NCBI GenBank assembly: GCA_947493705.1
Contig: CANLSH010000025.1
Span: 1 to 52,011, forward strand
Source: an uncultured Arachnia sp.
Lineage (GTDB): Bacteria; Actinomycetota; Actinomycetes; Propionibacteriales; Propionibacteriaceae
DNA length: 52,011 nt
Reading direction: 5' to 3'
Shown: positions 1 through 8,130 of the stretch, piece by piece
How positions within the stretch are numbered: the stretch's first letter is position 1
Layout of the letters: the number at the start of each line of letters is the position of its first letter
Notes under the pieces: model-generated
Seen by the model: the letters and a program-made list of their open reading frames with translations, nothing else
The model's database searches: none
What the model was told of the DNA's origin: nothing
Translations under genes and position numbers: made by a program

Positions 1-84
1 CCTACGCGATCTGCGGTGCAATCTCGACACGGCCGCAGGCGGCCTACTCGATCTGCGGTGCAATCTCGACACGGCCGGGGGCGG
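1..84. repeat. Two tandem copies of a 42-bp intergenic repeat
   Basis: Bases 1-42 and 43-84 are direct copies differing at about three positions, and a decayed third start follows at 85. Each unit contains a small inverted repeat (GGCCG, 4-nt loop, CGGCC, for example 31-44). The array may continue to the left of the window. It lies upstream of purU and does not look coding. The function is unknown; it resembles a dispersed intergenic hairpin repeat. Confidence 0.7.
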
Positions 85-163
85 CCTACCCGGTCAGCGG
101 GGAGGTGGAGCTCGCGTTCGCCATGCAAACAGCTTCGTGATGCGCGAGAAGTGAGGGTGCAGC

Positions 164-169
164 TACAGT
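164..169 (+). promoter_or_regulatory. -10 box (TACAGT) for leaderless purU
   Basis: TACAGT ends 8 nt before the purU ATG at 178. That spacing would place the transcript start at or next to the start codon, and no convincing Shine-Dalgarno sequence precedes the ATG. Confidence 0.5.
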
Positions 170-177
170 CGTGGATC

Positions 178-1017
178 ATGACCGACCTCGTAGTCACGCT
201 TCAGTGCCCAGACCGCCCCGGGATCGTGCATGCGATCACCGGGGTCATCGTCGAGGCCTCCGGCAACATCATCGAACTTCAACAATTCACGTCGCCGGAC
301 ACTGGAGCTTTCTTCATCCGGGTAGAGGTGGCGGGCGCAGACGTGACCTCCCTGACCAGCAGGTTGGAAAAGCTCGCAGAGAGCTACGCAGCTAACTTTG
401 AAGTCCACGAGGCAGGGCGACCGACGCGAACACTCATCCTTGCCAGCAAGGCAGGTCATGCGCTCAATGAACTCCTGTTCCGCCGACGCACCGGCGCGCT
501 TCCCATCGACGTGGTGGGCGTCATGGCCAACCACGACGTCCTACGGTCCATGGCCGAATTCTATGAGGCACCCTTCACCCATCTCCCCATCAATCCTGAG
601 ACCAAGCAGGACTTCGAGGACGCCATCAGGCGCGCAGTCGAAGAGCAGGGCGTTGAGTTGGTGGTGCTGGCGCGCTACATGCAAATCCTGAGCCCATCCC
701 TGTGTGAATTCCTTGCCCGCCGCGCCATCAACATCCATCACTCCTTCCTTCCCGGATTCAAAGGCGCCAACCCGTATCGGCAGGCCCACACCCGCGGTGT
801 GAAGCTCATCGGTGCCACCGCCCACTTCGTGACGAGTGACCTCGACGAGGGCCCCATCATCGAGCAGAACGTCGTGCGGGTGGATCACAGCATGAGCGTG
901 GCGAAACTGGTCCGCAAAGGTCAATCGCAGGAATCCCAAACCCTCGCCGAGGCCGTCCGGCTCTTCGCCGAACACCGCGTGCTCTCGGACGGGGACCGCA
1001 CCGTCATCTTCCGATGA
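178..1017 (+). CDS. purU: Formyltetrahydrofolate deformylase
   Basis: Hydrolyses 10-formyl-tetrahydrofolate to formate and tetrahydrofolate, supplying formate for purine synthesis and balancing one-carbon pools. The 279-aa product has an N-terminal ACT domain (VTLQCPDRPGIVHAITGV at about residues 5-22) and a C-terminal formyltransferase-fold domain with the family pattern NIHHSFLPGFKGANPY followed by HFV and DEGPII. ATG 178 is chosen because the ACT domain begins there; the open frame reaches further upstream, but that part is repeat-derived. The length matches the family (about 280 aa). It appears monocistronic. Confidence 0.95.
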   Translation: MTDLVVTLQCPDRPGIVHAITGVIVEASGNIIELQQFTSPDTGAFFIRVEVAGADVTSLTSRLEKLAESYAANFEVHEAGRPTRTLILASKAGHALNELLFRRRTGALPIDVVGVMANHDVLRSMAEFYEAPFTHLPINPETKQDFEDAIRRAVEEQGVELVVLARYMQILSPSLCEFLARRAINIHHSFLPGFKGANPYRQAHTRGVKLIGATAHFVTSDLDEGPIIEQNVVRVDHSMSVAKLVRKGQSQESQTLAEAVRLFAEHRVLSDGDRTVIFR

Positions 1018-1255
1018 GCGGAGAGAATCCGGGCACTCTTTCGCCAGGCAACTACAGTGGCTGCTTCACGGCAGGAGAGAGAGGCCACGCGGACAGGGAA
1101 CCCTCTGACTCACGTGCCCCAACATCCCGCTCGGCATCGTTGTCGTCGGTCACTGAGGCGATCAAGTGGAACTCTCTGCGCTGCCTTGGCACGATCGGGC
1201 GCGGATGACCCGCTCGCTTGACCGGCGGCCCTACCCGCGTAACCTCTAGGGAGAA

Positions 1256-2599
1256 ATGAACGTTCTACAAGACGTCGCCCTCATCGGGCTCTTCATCCTG
1301 ATCGGCGGCACGTTCGCAGCCGCGGAGATGGCGCTGATCAGTTTGCGTGAGAGCCGGGTCAAGCAGTTGGCCAGCAAGGGCAAGCGTGGCCAAGCCATCC
1401 AGCGGCTCGTGAGCAACCCCAACCTCTTTCTTTCCTCCGTACAGATCGGCGTGACCCTGTCAGGGTTCCTCTCCGCGGCCTTCGGTGGTGCAACACTGGC
1501 GTCCAGCTTCGCTCCCGTACTGGAGTCGTGGGGAATCCCCCAGGGGATCTCCAACACCGTGGCGCTGGTGTCGATCACCGTCGTCATCTCCTATTTCTCC
1601 ATCGTCGTCGGCGAGCTGAGCGCGAAACGGCTCGCGATGCAGCGAGCCGAGGGCTTCGCGCTGGCGCTGGCTCCGCTCGTGTCCGGGATTGCAACGGTTG
1701 CCCGCCCCCTGATCTGGTTTCTCGGTGTCTCCACGAATGCGGTGGTGCGAATCTTTGGCGGTGACCCATCGCTGGCCAAGGACTCCGTGACCGATGAGGA
1801 ACTGCGGGCCATGCTGTCGGACTCCTCCACGCTGGGGACCGAGGAACGCAGCATCCTTGACGAAGTCTTCGACGCTGGCGACAGCACGCTGCGCGAGGTG
1901 ATGGTGCCCCGCACGGAGGTGGATTTCCTACCCGCCGACATGCCGGTGCAACGTGCCTACCGTGAAGTGCGCGGGGCGCCGCATTCCCGCTATCCCGTGA
2001 CGGACGGTTCCGTGGACCGCGTCGTCGGATTCCTCCACGTCCGGGATCTGATGGATCTCGATGGGGCGGCCCGCACCGGTGAGGTGCGCTCCATCATCCG
2101 ACCCGTCCTCAGTCTCCCCGAGACGGTGAAGATTCTTCGGGCACTCAGTTCCATGCGCAATGCCGCCTCCCACATGGCCATCGTCCGTGACGAGTACGGG
2201 GGGACTGCAGGCATCGTCACGATGGAGGACCTCATGGAGGAACTCATCGGTGACATCACCGATGAGTACGACGTGGTGGGCGAGAACACGACCGAGCACA
2301 TTGACCGCGTGGACGGATTGACGACGATCGAGGAGTTTGCCGAGGCCACCGGTTATGTTCTGCCCGATGGGCCCTACGACACTGTTGCGGGCTATGTCAT
2401 GGCGCAGCTCGGAGAGCTTCCCCAGCTCGGCAGCACCGTCACGGTGCACCTCCTCCCTGTGGAACAGACAAGTGAGGGCAACGACGCTGTGGGTTTCACG
2501 CTCACCGTGGCTGAACTCGATGGGAGACGAGCGGCCTGGTTCTCGCTCCGGCGAGAGTTCCAGGAAGGTGCCACGACGGTTGAGCCCGCAAATGGATGA
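1256..2599 (+). CDS. CNNM/CorC (HlyC)-family membrane protein with CBS pair
   Basis: A 447-aa integral membrane protein of the CNNM/CorC family, often annotated as hemolysin and linked to Mg2+/Co2+ efflux or homeostasis. The order is an N-terminal DUF21 transmembrane domain (about residues 1-175, with AAEMALISLRESR after the first helix), two CBS domains (about 205-330, with VMVPRTEVDFLP and VDEYGGTAGIVTMEDLMEEL-like segments), and a C-terminal CorC_HlyC domain (about 345-430). ATG 1256 is preceded by AGGGAGA. The 3' end overlaps the next gene by 8 bp, so the two are probably co-translated. The transported ion cannot be read from sequence. Confidence 0.9.
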   Translation: MNVLQDVALIGLFILIGGTFAAAEMALISLRESRVKQLASKGKRGQAIQRLVSNPNLFLSSVQIGVTLSGFLSAAFGGATLASSFAPVLESWGIPQGISNTVALVSITVVISYFSIVVGELSAKRLAMQRAEGFALALAPLVSGIATVARPLIWFLGVSTNAVVRIFGGDPSLAKDSVTDEELRAMLSDSSTLGTEERSILDEVFDAGDSTLREVMVPRTEVDFLPADMPVQRAYREVRGAPHSRYPVTDGSVDRVVGFLHVRDLMDLDGAARTGEVRSIIRPVLSLPETVKILRALSSMRNAASHMAIVRDEYGGTAGIVTMEDLMEELIGDITDEYDVVGENTTEHIDRVDGLTTIEEFAEATGYVLPDGPYDTVAGYVMAQLGELPQLGSTVTVHLLPVEQTSEGNDAVGFTLTVAELDGRRAAWFSLRREFQEGATTVEPANG

Positions 2600-3800
2600 C
2601 GGCTCGAGTCTGCTGACGAGTCCACGGGTTGGCCCACTCCTGGAGGCGGCGGTGGAGCATGCTGGGGGAGAGCTTGACGGATGGAAGCTTGACCATGTGG
2701 ACACCAATCCGGAGCAGTCCACCACCGCCACCTATCTTGCGCAGGTCATCTGGCCATGGGGTCGGCGTGAAGAACTTTTGGGTATCAGCGCTCGTTCGGG
2801 GGCACTGTTGGCGACTGATCGAGGGGCTGAGATTTTCGCGGACGGCAGCAGGGAAGTGGCGGTATGGCTCTATCCTCACGATCCGGAGCTTCCCGGACTG
2901 CGTCGGGTCGCGTTCCCTGATCAGTTGGCGGAACTGTTCACTGCGGAAAATGTGCTGGGCGCTCCTGTGACAGCCGAGTCGCTGAACGTGACCATGATCG
3001 GGTACCGACCCCGACGCCGGGCAGTGGTGAAGGTGGCAGTGCGGGGCGGACACGATGTGTTCTACATCAAGGTGTTACGGGCGGCAGCGGTGGGCGATGT
3101 CTCGGAGCGGCACCGTCTACTCCTGGGCGCCGGCATACCGGCCCCCAGGGTGGCGCTGGTCACCCCCGATCATCTCATGGTGACCCGTGAGCTCCCCGGC
3201 GCCTCACTGGCCGCAGCGATCTTCGACGCCGAGGATCCATGCACGGCAGAACAACTCATTGATGCACTGGATGCCATGCCAATCGCGGTCGCGCAACTGG
3301 ATCGCCGACCACCCTGGACCGATGCGGTGGGTCACTATGCGGAGATGGTGACCTCGGCGATGCCCGAACTGGGCCCGGAGCTGGCTTGGGCAACACGAAA
3401 GATCACCTCCGGCCTCGCGGGGTTGCCCCTTGGGCAGGATGCGACCCACGGGGATTTTCATGAAGGACAGCTCAGGGTGGCCAACGGCCGCATCGTGGGG
3501 ATCCTCGACATCGACACCATCGGGCCGGGACGACGGGCAGACGATCTGGCCTGCCTCATGGCCCACCTGTCCACCATCCAGCGCATGAACGCCGGGCAGG
3601 AGGCGCGCGTGCGTGAGCTGCTGTCCCGCTGGGTCCCGATCTTCGACGAACGTGTCGACCCGGTGGAGTTGCGTCTGCGCACTGCCGCGGTGGTGATCAG
3701 TCTCGCCACCGGACCGTATCGAGGCCAGGAAATGGCATGGCGGGACACCACCGCCGCCATGATTCGCACCGCCGTGGAGCTGGTCAAACAGGTGGCCTGA
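2592..3800 (+). CDS. Aminoglycoside phosphotransferase-like kinase (APH fold)
   Basis: A 402-aa protein with the kinase-like APH fold. The catalytic loop THGDFHEGQ (Asp about 288) is followed by GILDIDTIGPGRRADDLA, the counterpart of the metal-binding DFG region, with the D-L-A motif typical of the APH family. The N-terminal third (about 1-110) has no motif I recognise. ATG 2592 overlaps the upstream CNNM stop (ATGGATGA), implying translational coupling. The open frame extends upstream inside the CNNM gene, but that part is a shadow. The substrate is unknown: a sugar, an amino sugar or a small metabolite are all possible, and resistance is not implied. Confidence 0.8.
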   Translation: MDDGSSLLTSPRVGPLLEAAVEHAGGELDGWKLDHVDTNPEQSTTATYLAQVIWPWGRREELLGISARSGALLATDRGAEIFADGSREVAVWLYPHDPELPGLRRVAFPDQLAELFTAENVLGAPVTAESLNVTMIGYRPRRRAVVKVAVRGGHDVFYIKVLRAAAVGDVSERHRLLLGAGIPAPRVALVTPDHLMVTRELPGASLAAAIFDAEDPCTAEQLIDALDAMPIAVAQLDRRPPWTDAVGHYAEMVTSAMPELGPELAWATRKITSGLAGLPLGQDATHGDFHEGQLRVANGRIVGILDIDTIGPGRRADDLACLMAHLSTIQRMNAGQEARVRELLSRWVPIFDERVDPVELRLRTAAVVISLATGPYRGQEMAWRDTTAAMIRTAVELVKQVA

Positions 3801-3847
3801 CAAGCCCTTCGGTAATCCATGATGCGCGCTTCGGATGTCTCGGCCAG

Positions 3848-3861
3848 GTAACAATTGTGAC
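3848..3861. promoter_or_regulatory. Near-palindrome upstream of the nucleoside uptake cluster
   Basis: GTAACAATTGTGAC is symmetric at 12 of 14 positions around the perfect core ACAATTGT. It lies about 95 bp upstream of the BMP lipoprotein start, where an operator for the transport cluster would be expected. No regulator gene is adjacent. This is a candidate site only. Confidence 0.25.
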
Positions 3862-3953
3862 TCGGGGTAGGCACAGAAATGCGGGAGGCAGTATGGTCAG
3901 CTATCCACGAGTCATTTCCACAATTCAATGCTCTTCCAGGAGGAACACGCATC

Positions 3954-5093
3954 GTGAAGAAGTCACTGTTCAAGCTCGCGTCTGTCATCGGAGCCAGCGC
4001 ACTGGTGCTGGCAGGTTGCGCTGAGGCACCCGAGACCACCACACCCGGAGATCCCACCGAGGCCGTGTCACCAACCGACGGTGAGTCGATGGAGACCACC
4101 GAGGGCACTGAGCCCACCGGCGATTTCAAGGCCTGCATCGTCTCCGACCAAGGTGGATTCGACGACAAGTCGTTCAACGAGACGGCCTACGCCGGCCTTA
4201 CCCGCGCCGGGGAGGAACTCGGTATCGAGACCGGCGAGATCGAGTCGAATTCCGAGGCCGACTTCGCCCAGAACATCCAGTCCATGGTGGGGGCCGATTG
4301 CAATATCGTCGTCACCGTCGGGTTCCTGCTGGCCAATGCCACGGAAGCCGCCGCCCAGCAGAACCCCGACGTTGATTTCGCCATCGTGGACAATGGCTCC
4401 TTCGAGGGCGTCGACAATGCCAAGGGGCTCATCTTCAATACTGCCGAATCCTCCTTCATGGGTGGCTACCTGGCTGCCGCGATGAGCGAGACGGGCAAGG
4501 TTGGTACCTTCGGCGGCGCCAAGATCCCCACGGTCACCATCTTCATGGACGGCTTCGCCCAGGGCGTGGAGTACTACAACGAGCAGAAGGGTGAGAGCGT
4601 CGAACTGATCGGTTGGGACGCGGAGACCCAGGACGGCCAGTTCGTTCCCGGTAACGCCCCGTTTGAGAACATTGCCGGCGGTAAGGAAACCGCCAACACC
4701 CTGATCGCCCAGGGCGCCGACATCCTCTTCCCCGTGGCTGGCCCCGCCGGTCTCGGTGGACTTCAGGCTGCCCAGGCCTCCGGGGGCAACGTCAATGCGA
4801 TCTGGGTTGACACTGATGGCTGCGTCTCGGCTCCCGAGTTCTGCCCCATCATCATCTCCTCGGTCTACAAGGGCATGGATGTAGCCGTGTTCGACGCCAT
4901 CAAGGCTTCAATGGACGGCGACTTCACCTCCGAGGAATTCGTGGGAACCCTCGAGAACGAGGCGACCGGTCTCTCTCCGTTCAACGAATTTGATGACAAG
5001 GTCTCCGACGAGACCAAGTCGGAACTGGAAACCATCAAGGAACAGATCATCAGCGGGGACATCGAGATCACCTCGGAAGCACAGCCCAGCTGA
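3954..5093 (+). CDS. BMP-family nucleoside-binding lipoprotein of an ABC transporter
   Basis: The 379-aa substrate-binding subunit of a BmpA/NupA-type ABC importer, anchored on the outer face of the membrane. The signal peptide ends in a lipobox, LVLAGC, with the lipidated Cys at residue 22. It is followed by an acidic Thr/Pro/Glu linker and the BMP domain starting FKACIVSDQGGFDDKSFNE. GTG 3954 is chosen because it follows AGGAGG (3938-3943) and gives a complete signal peptide. The genes downstream (ATPase, two permeases, cytidine and adenosine deaminases) point to nucleosides as ligand. A strong hairpin follows the gene. Confidence 0.93.
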   Translation: MKKSLFKLASVIGASALVLAGCAEAPETTTPGDPTEAVSPTDGESMETTEGTEPTGDFKACIVSDQGGFDDKSFNETAYAGLTRAGEELGIETGEIESNSEADFAQNIQSMVGADCNIVVTVGFLLANATEAAAQQNPDVDFAIVDNGSFEGVDNAKGLIFNTAESSFMGGYLAAAMSETGKVGTFGGAKIPTVTIFMDGFAQGVEYYNEQKGESVELIGWDAETQDGQFVPGNAPFENIAGGKETANTLIAQGADILFPVAGPAGLGGLQAAQASGGNVNAIWVDTDGCVSAPEFCPIIISSVYKGMDVAVFDAIKASMDGDFTSEEFVGTLENEATGLSPFNEFDDKVSDETKSELETIKEQIISGDIEITSEAQPS

Positions 5094-5107
5094 TCGTGAG
5101 ATAGCGC

Positions 5108-5149
5108 ACAGTGACGGCTGGCCGGGAATCCCCGGCCAGCCGTCACTGT
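5108..5149 (+). terminator. 19-bp perfect stem-loop after the binding-protein gene
   Basis: Bases 5108-5126 pair perfectly with 5131-5149 around the loop AATC. No T-run follows, so it may act as a partial terminator or as a 3' stabiliser. That would allow higher expression of the binding protein than of the membrane components downstream. Confidence 0.7.
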
Positions 5150-5324
5150 CAGCCTTGTCCTCCATTGGCTGCTCCAATACCGATGACCCGGATTTCGGGC
5201 TTCTTTGCGGGATTGGCCTACACTTCGGAGACACCGCGTCGCAATTGCAGTATGAAGCCCAGAATATATGTCAACAATGCAGTCTGAGAACGGCCAACGC
5301 CGGCCGAAGGGGGTACACCACGTC

Positions 5325-6905
5325 GTGAGCACCGAGCGGCAAGAATCCGTCGATCACGAAGCGGAGGTTCTTCATCTGAAGGGCATCACGAAACGCTTCG
5401 GTTCGCTGACGGCCAATGATTCCATCACCCTGGATTTCGTCCCCGGTCGCATTCACTGCCTGCTCGGCGAGAATGGGGCAGGAAAGTCAACGCTGATGAA
5501 CGTATTGTTTGGTTTGCTCCCCGCCGACGAGGGCTCCATCAGTGTGGGCGAAAAGGTGCTTCATCTTGAGAACCCAAAGCAGGCGATGGCTGCTGGAATC
5601 GGCATGGTGCACCAGCACTTCATGCTGATCCCCGTCTTCACAGTGGCCGAGAACATGGTGTTGGGCCGCGAGCCCGGCCGGTTCGGCACACTGGATCTCA
5701 GCGGAGCCCGCAATCTTGTGCGTGAACTCTCCGACCGCTATCGGTTGGACGTTGACCCCGACGCCCTTGTCGAGGACCTGCCTGTGGGCATCCAACAGCG
5801 GGTGGAGATCCTGAAGGCGCTGGCCAATGACGCCAGCTATCTGATCTTCGACGAGCCCACAGCCGTGCTCACGCCCCAGGAAATTGATGAGCTCATGGTG
5901 GTGATGAAGACGCTTCGTGATGAGGGCCGCGCCATCTGCTTCATCACCCACAAACTTCGCGAGGTGGTGGCTGTCGCCGACGACATCACGGTCATCCGCC
6001 GCGGCAAGGTGGTGGGGCAGGCCACGCCGGAGGCCAGCGAGGGTGAACTGGCTGAACTCATGGTGGGTCGTGCGGTCAACCTGAGCGTGGAGAAAGCTCC
6101 GCCGACGCTGGGACAGGATCGCCTCGTGCTCTCCGGTTTCACGGTGGCCAACGCCGCTGGCACGGTCGTGGTGGACCATCTCGATCTGAGCATCGCTGGT
6201 GGAGAAATTCTCTGCATCGCAGGCGTTCAGGGCAATGGACAGACTGAGCTTGCCGAAGCGCTGCTGGGGACCATGCCGGTCATCGCTGGCACAGCGACCC
6301 TTGACGGCGTGGACATCACCCACATGACTCCGAGGAAAACCATCGACTCCGGCCTGGGATTTGTGCCGGAGGATCGCCAGCGGGACGGCTTCGTGACGGA
6401 TTTCTCCATTGCCGAGAATCTTGTGCTCAACCGCACGGATGGTTTCGCGAACGCCGGCATGCTGGACCTCGGTAGCATCCGCAGCAACGCGGACGAGCTG
6501 ATCCAGGAGTTCGACATCCGCACCTCATCGCAGACCCAACCGGTCAGTTCACTCTCCGGCGGCAACCAGCAGAAAGTGGTGCTCGCAAGAGAACTGTCGC
6601 GTCCTCTCAGCTTGTTGGTGGCCAACCAACCCACGCGAGGCGTTGATGTGGGGGCCATCGAATTCCTGCACAAGCGCCTCGTGGAGGAACGGGACAGGGA
6701 AACCGCCGTGCTCATCGTTTCCACCGAGCTGGAGGAGGTTGAATCGTTGGCGGACCGCATCGCCGTGATGTATCGCGGCCGGATCGTGGGCGTCGTCGGT
6801 CCGGATACCTCCCGGGACATCCTGGGTCTCATGATGGCCGGAATCAGCTACGAAGAAGCCAAGAGCAGCGTCGCAAACAGCAGGACGGAGAAGGCCGATG
6901 TCTGA
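5325..6905 (+). CDS. Nucleoside ABC transporter, double ATP-binding protein
   Basis: A 526-aa energising subunit with two ABC domains in tandem, as in sugar/nucleoside importers (RbsA/NupO type). Domain 1 has Walker A GENGAGKST (residues 48-56) and Walker B LIFDEPTAVL. Domain 2 has a degenerate Walker A (GVQGNGQTE), a good signature LSGGNQQKV, and ANQPTRGVDVG in place of a normal Walker B. That degeneracy is usual in this family. GTG 5325 is preceded by GAAGGGGG; an earlier in-frame ATG at 5268 lacks a good ribosome site. The 3' end overlaps the next gene by 8 bp. Confidence 0.93.
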   Translation: MSTERQESVDHEAEVLHLKGITKRFGSLTANDSITLDFVPGRIHCLLGENGAGKSTLMNVLFGLLPADEGSISVGEKVLHLENPKQAMAAGIGMVHQHFMLIPVFTVAENMVLGREPGRFGTLDLSGARNLVRELSDRYRLDVDPDALVEDLPVGIQQRVEILKALANDASYLIFDEPTAVLTPQEIDELMVVMKTLRDEGRAICFITHKLREVVAVADDITVIRRGKVVGQATPEASEGELAELMVGRAVNLSVEKAPPTLGQDRLVLSGFTVANAAGTVVVDHLDLSIAGGEILCIAGVQGNGQTELAEALLGTMPVIAGTATLDGVDITHMTPRKTIDSGLGFVPEDRQRDGFVTDFSIAENLVLNRTDGFANAGMLDLGSIRSNADELIQEFDIRTSSQTQPVSSLSGGNQQKVVLARELSRPLSLLVANQPTRGVDVGAIEFLHKRLVEERDRETAVLIVSTELEEVESLADRIAVMYRGRIVGVVGPDTSRDILGLMMAGISYEEAKSSVANSRTEKADV

Positions 6906-8130
6906 AGATCTGGTGGAAGAGGAGCAGCTGCCGTCGGATTCCACTGAATCCGCCGCTCCACCCAAGAAGCCTCGATCACGCGCCTGGGTCCCTGTGGTGG
7001 TGACACTCATCTCATTCGTCCTCGCTTTCGTCGCGGGCGCCGTCGTCATGGTGCTCGCCGATCAGGACGTCCTGAGCAAGTTCGCCTACTTCTTCAATCA
7101 ACCCGGTGACGCTCTGGGGGCTGCTTGGGACAAGATTTCCACGGCCTATGGTGCCCTGCTGCGAGGCTCGGTTGGCTCATGGCAGGCTCTCACGGAGACC
7201 AGCGCCCAGGCTGCCCCGCTGATCTGTGCGGGCCTCGGCGTTGCGCTGGCCTTCCGCGCTGGGCTGTTCAACATTGGTGCACAGGGACAGGCCATCTGGG
7301 GAGCCATCCTGGGCGCCCTCATCGGGTTCTCGTTCACCGGTCTCCCGTTGTTCATTCACATCCCCTTCGCGCTGTTGATGGCAATGGCTTTCGGCGCCCT
7401 CTGGGGTGGCATAGCCGGCTTCCTGAAGGCGAAGACAGGTGCCCATGAGGTCATCGTCACCATCATGCTCAACTACATTGCGCTGTACATGTTGCAGTTC
7501 CTGCTCACCACGTCGCTCCTGCAGCAGCCGGGCAGATCAGACCCCATCTCACCCGTGGTGCAGTTTTCGGCCACAATGCCCAGGCTCGCCGGAACCCGGC
7601 TGACGCTCGGTTTCTTCATTGCGCTGGTAGCGGCCGTGGCGGTGTGGTGGTTGCTGGAGCGCACCACCTTGGGGTTCCGAATCCGCGCAGTGGGCCAGAA
7701 CCCGCACGCGGCCGCGACTGCCGGTATGAGTGTCTCCCGGACCATCATCATCGCGATGGCGATCGCCGGTGGCCTCGGTGGTCTTGCGGGAGCCCAAGCA
7801 GTCCTGACCCCCACCCTGCTGACGGGGTATCCGACTCAGCTGTCGCTGGGCATCGTCGGCACCGTCGGCTTCGACGCCATCACCGTTGCACTGCTCGGGC
7901 GATCCCGCCCCCTCGGAGTTGTACTTGCTGGCCTGTTGTTCGGCGCACTCAAAGCGGGTGGTCTGACCATGGCGGCCCAGGCCCAGACGCCCTCCGATCT
8001 CACCAACCTGATTCAAGCCCTCATCGTGTTGTTCGTTGCAGCCCCAGCGTTCGTGTTGTGGCTCGTGCCCATTCTTCGGGAGAGACGAAACAATGGCGTT
8101 GACTCCAGTGCAAAGGCGGCCACGGCATGA
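6898..8130 (+). CDS. Nucleoside ABC transporter permease, first subunit
   Basis: A 410-aa inner-membrane permease of the BPD_transp_2 family. After a charged cytoplasmic leader of about 25 residues come a first transmembrane helix and a core of 8-9 helices. The family signature GFRIRAVGQNPHAAATAGMS is present near residue 260. ATG 6898 overlaps the ATPase stop (ATGTCTGA), and the end overlaps the next permease by ATGA. Both overlaps fit coupled translation of a transporter complex with one lipoprotein, one ATPase and two permeases. Confidence 0.92.
   Translation: MSEDLVEEEQLPSDSTESAAPPKKPRSRAWVPVVVTLISFVLAFVAGAVVMVLADQDVLSKFAYFFNQPGDALGAAWDKISTAYGALLRGSVGSWQALTETSAQAAPLICAGLGVALAFRAGLFNIGAQGQAIWGAILGALIGFSFTGLPLFIHIPFALLMAMAFGALWGGIAGFLKAKTGAHEVIVTIMLNYIALYMLQFLLTTSLLQQPGRSDPISPVVQFSATMPRLAGTRLTLGFFIALVAAVAVWWLLERTTLGFRIRAVGQNPHAAATAGMSVSRTIIIAMAIAGGLGGLAGAQAVLTPTLLTGYPTQLSLGIVGTVGFDAITVALLGRSRPLGVVLAGLLFGALKAGGLTMAAQAQTPSDLTNLIQALIVLFVAAPAFVLWLVPILRERRNNGVDSSAKAATA

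Noticed and set aside
1014..1208. 64-codon ORF after purU
   Set aside because: No ribosome site, a low-complexity Ser/Arg product, and no match to any family; I treat the gap as non-coding.
3801..3953. Purine riboswitch upstream of the BMP lipoprotein gene
   Set aside because: The 150-bp leader shows no three-way-junction pairing that I can build; only a near-palindrome was seen.
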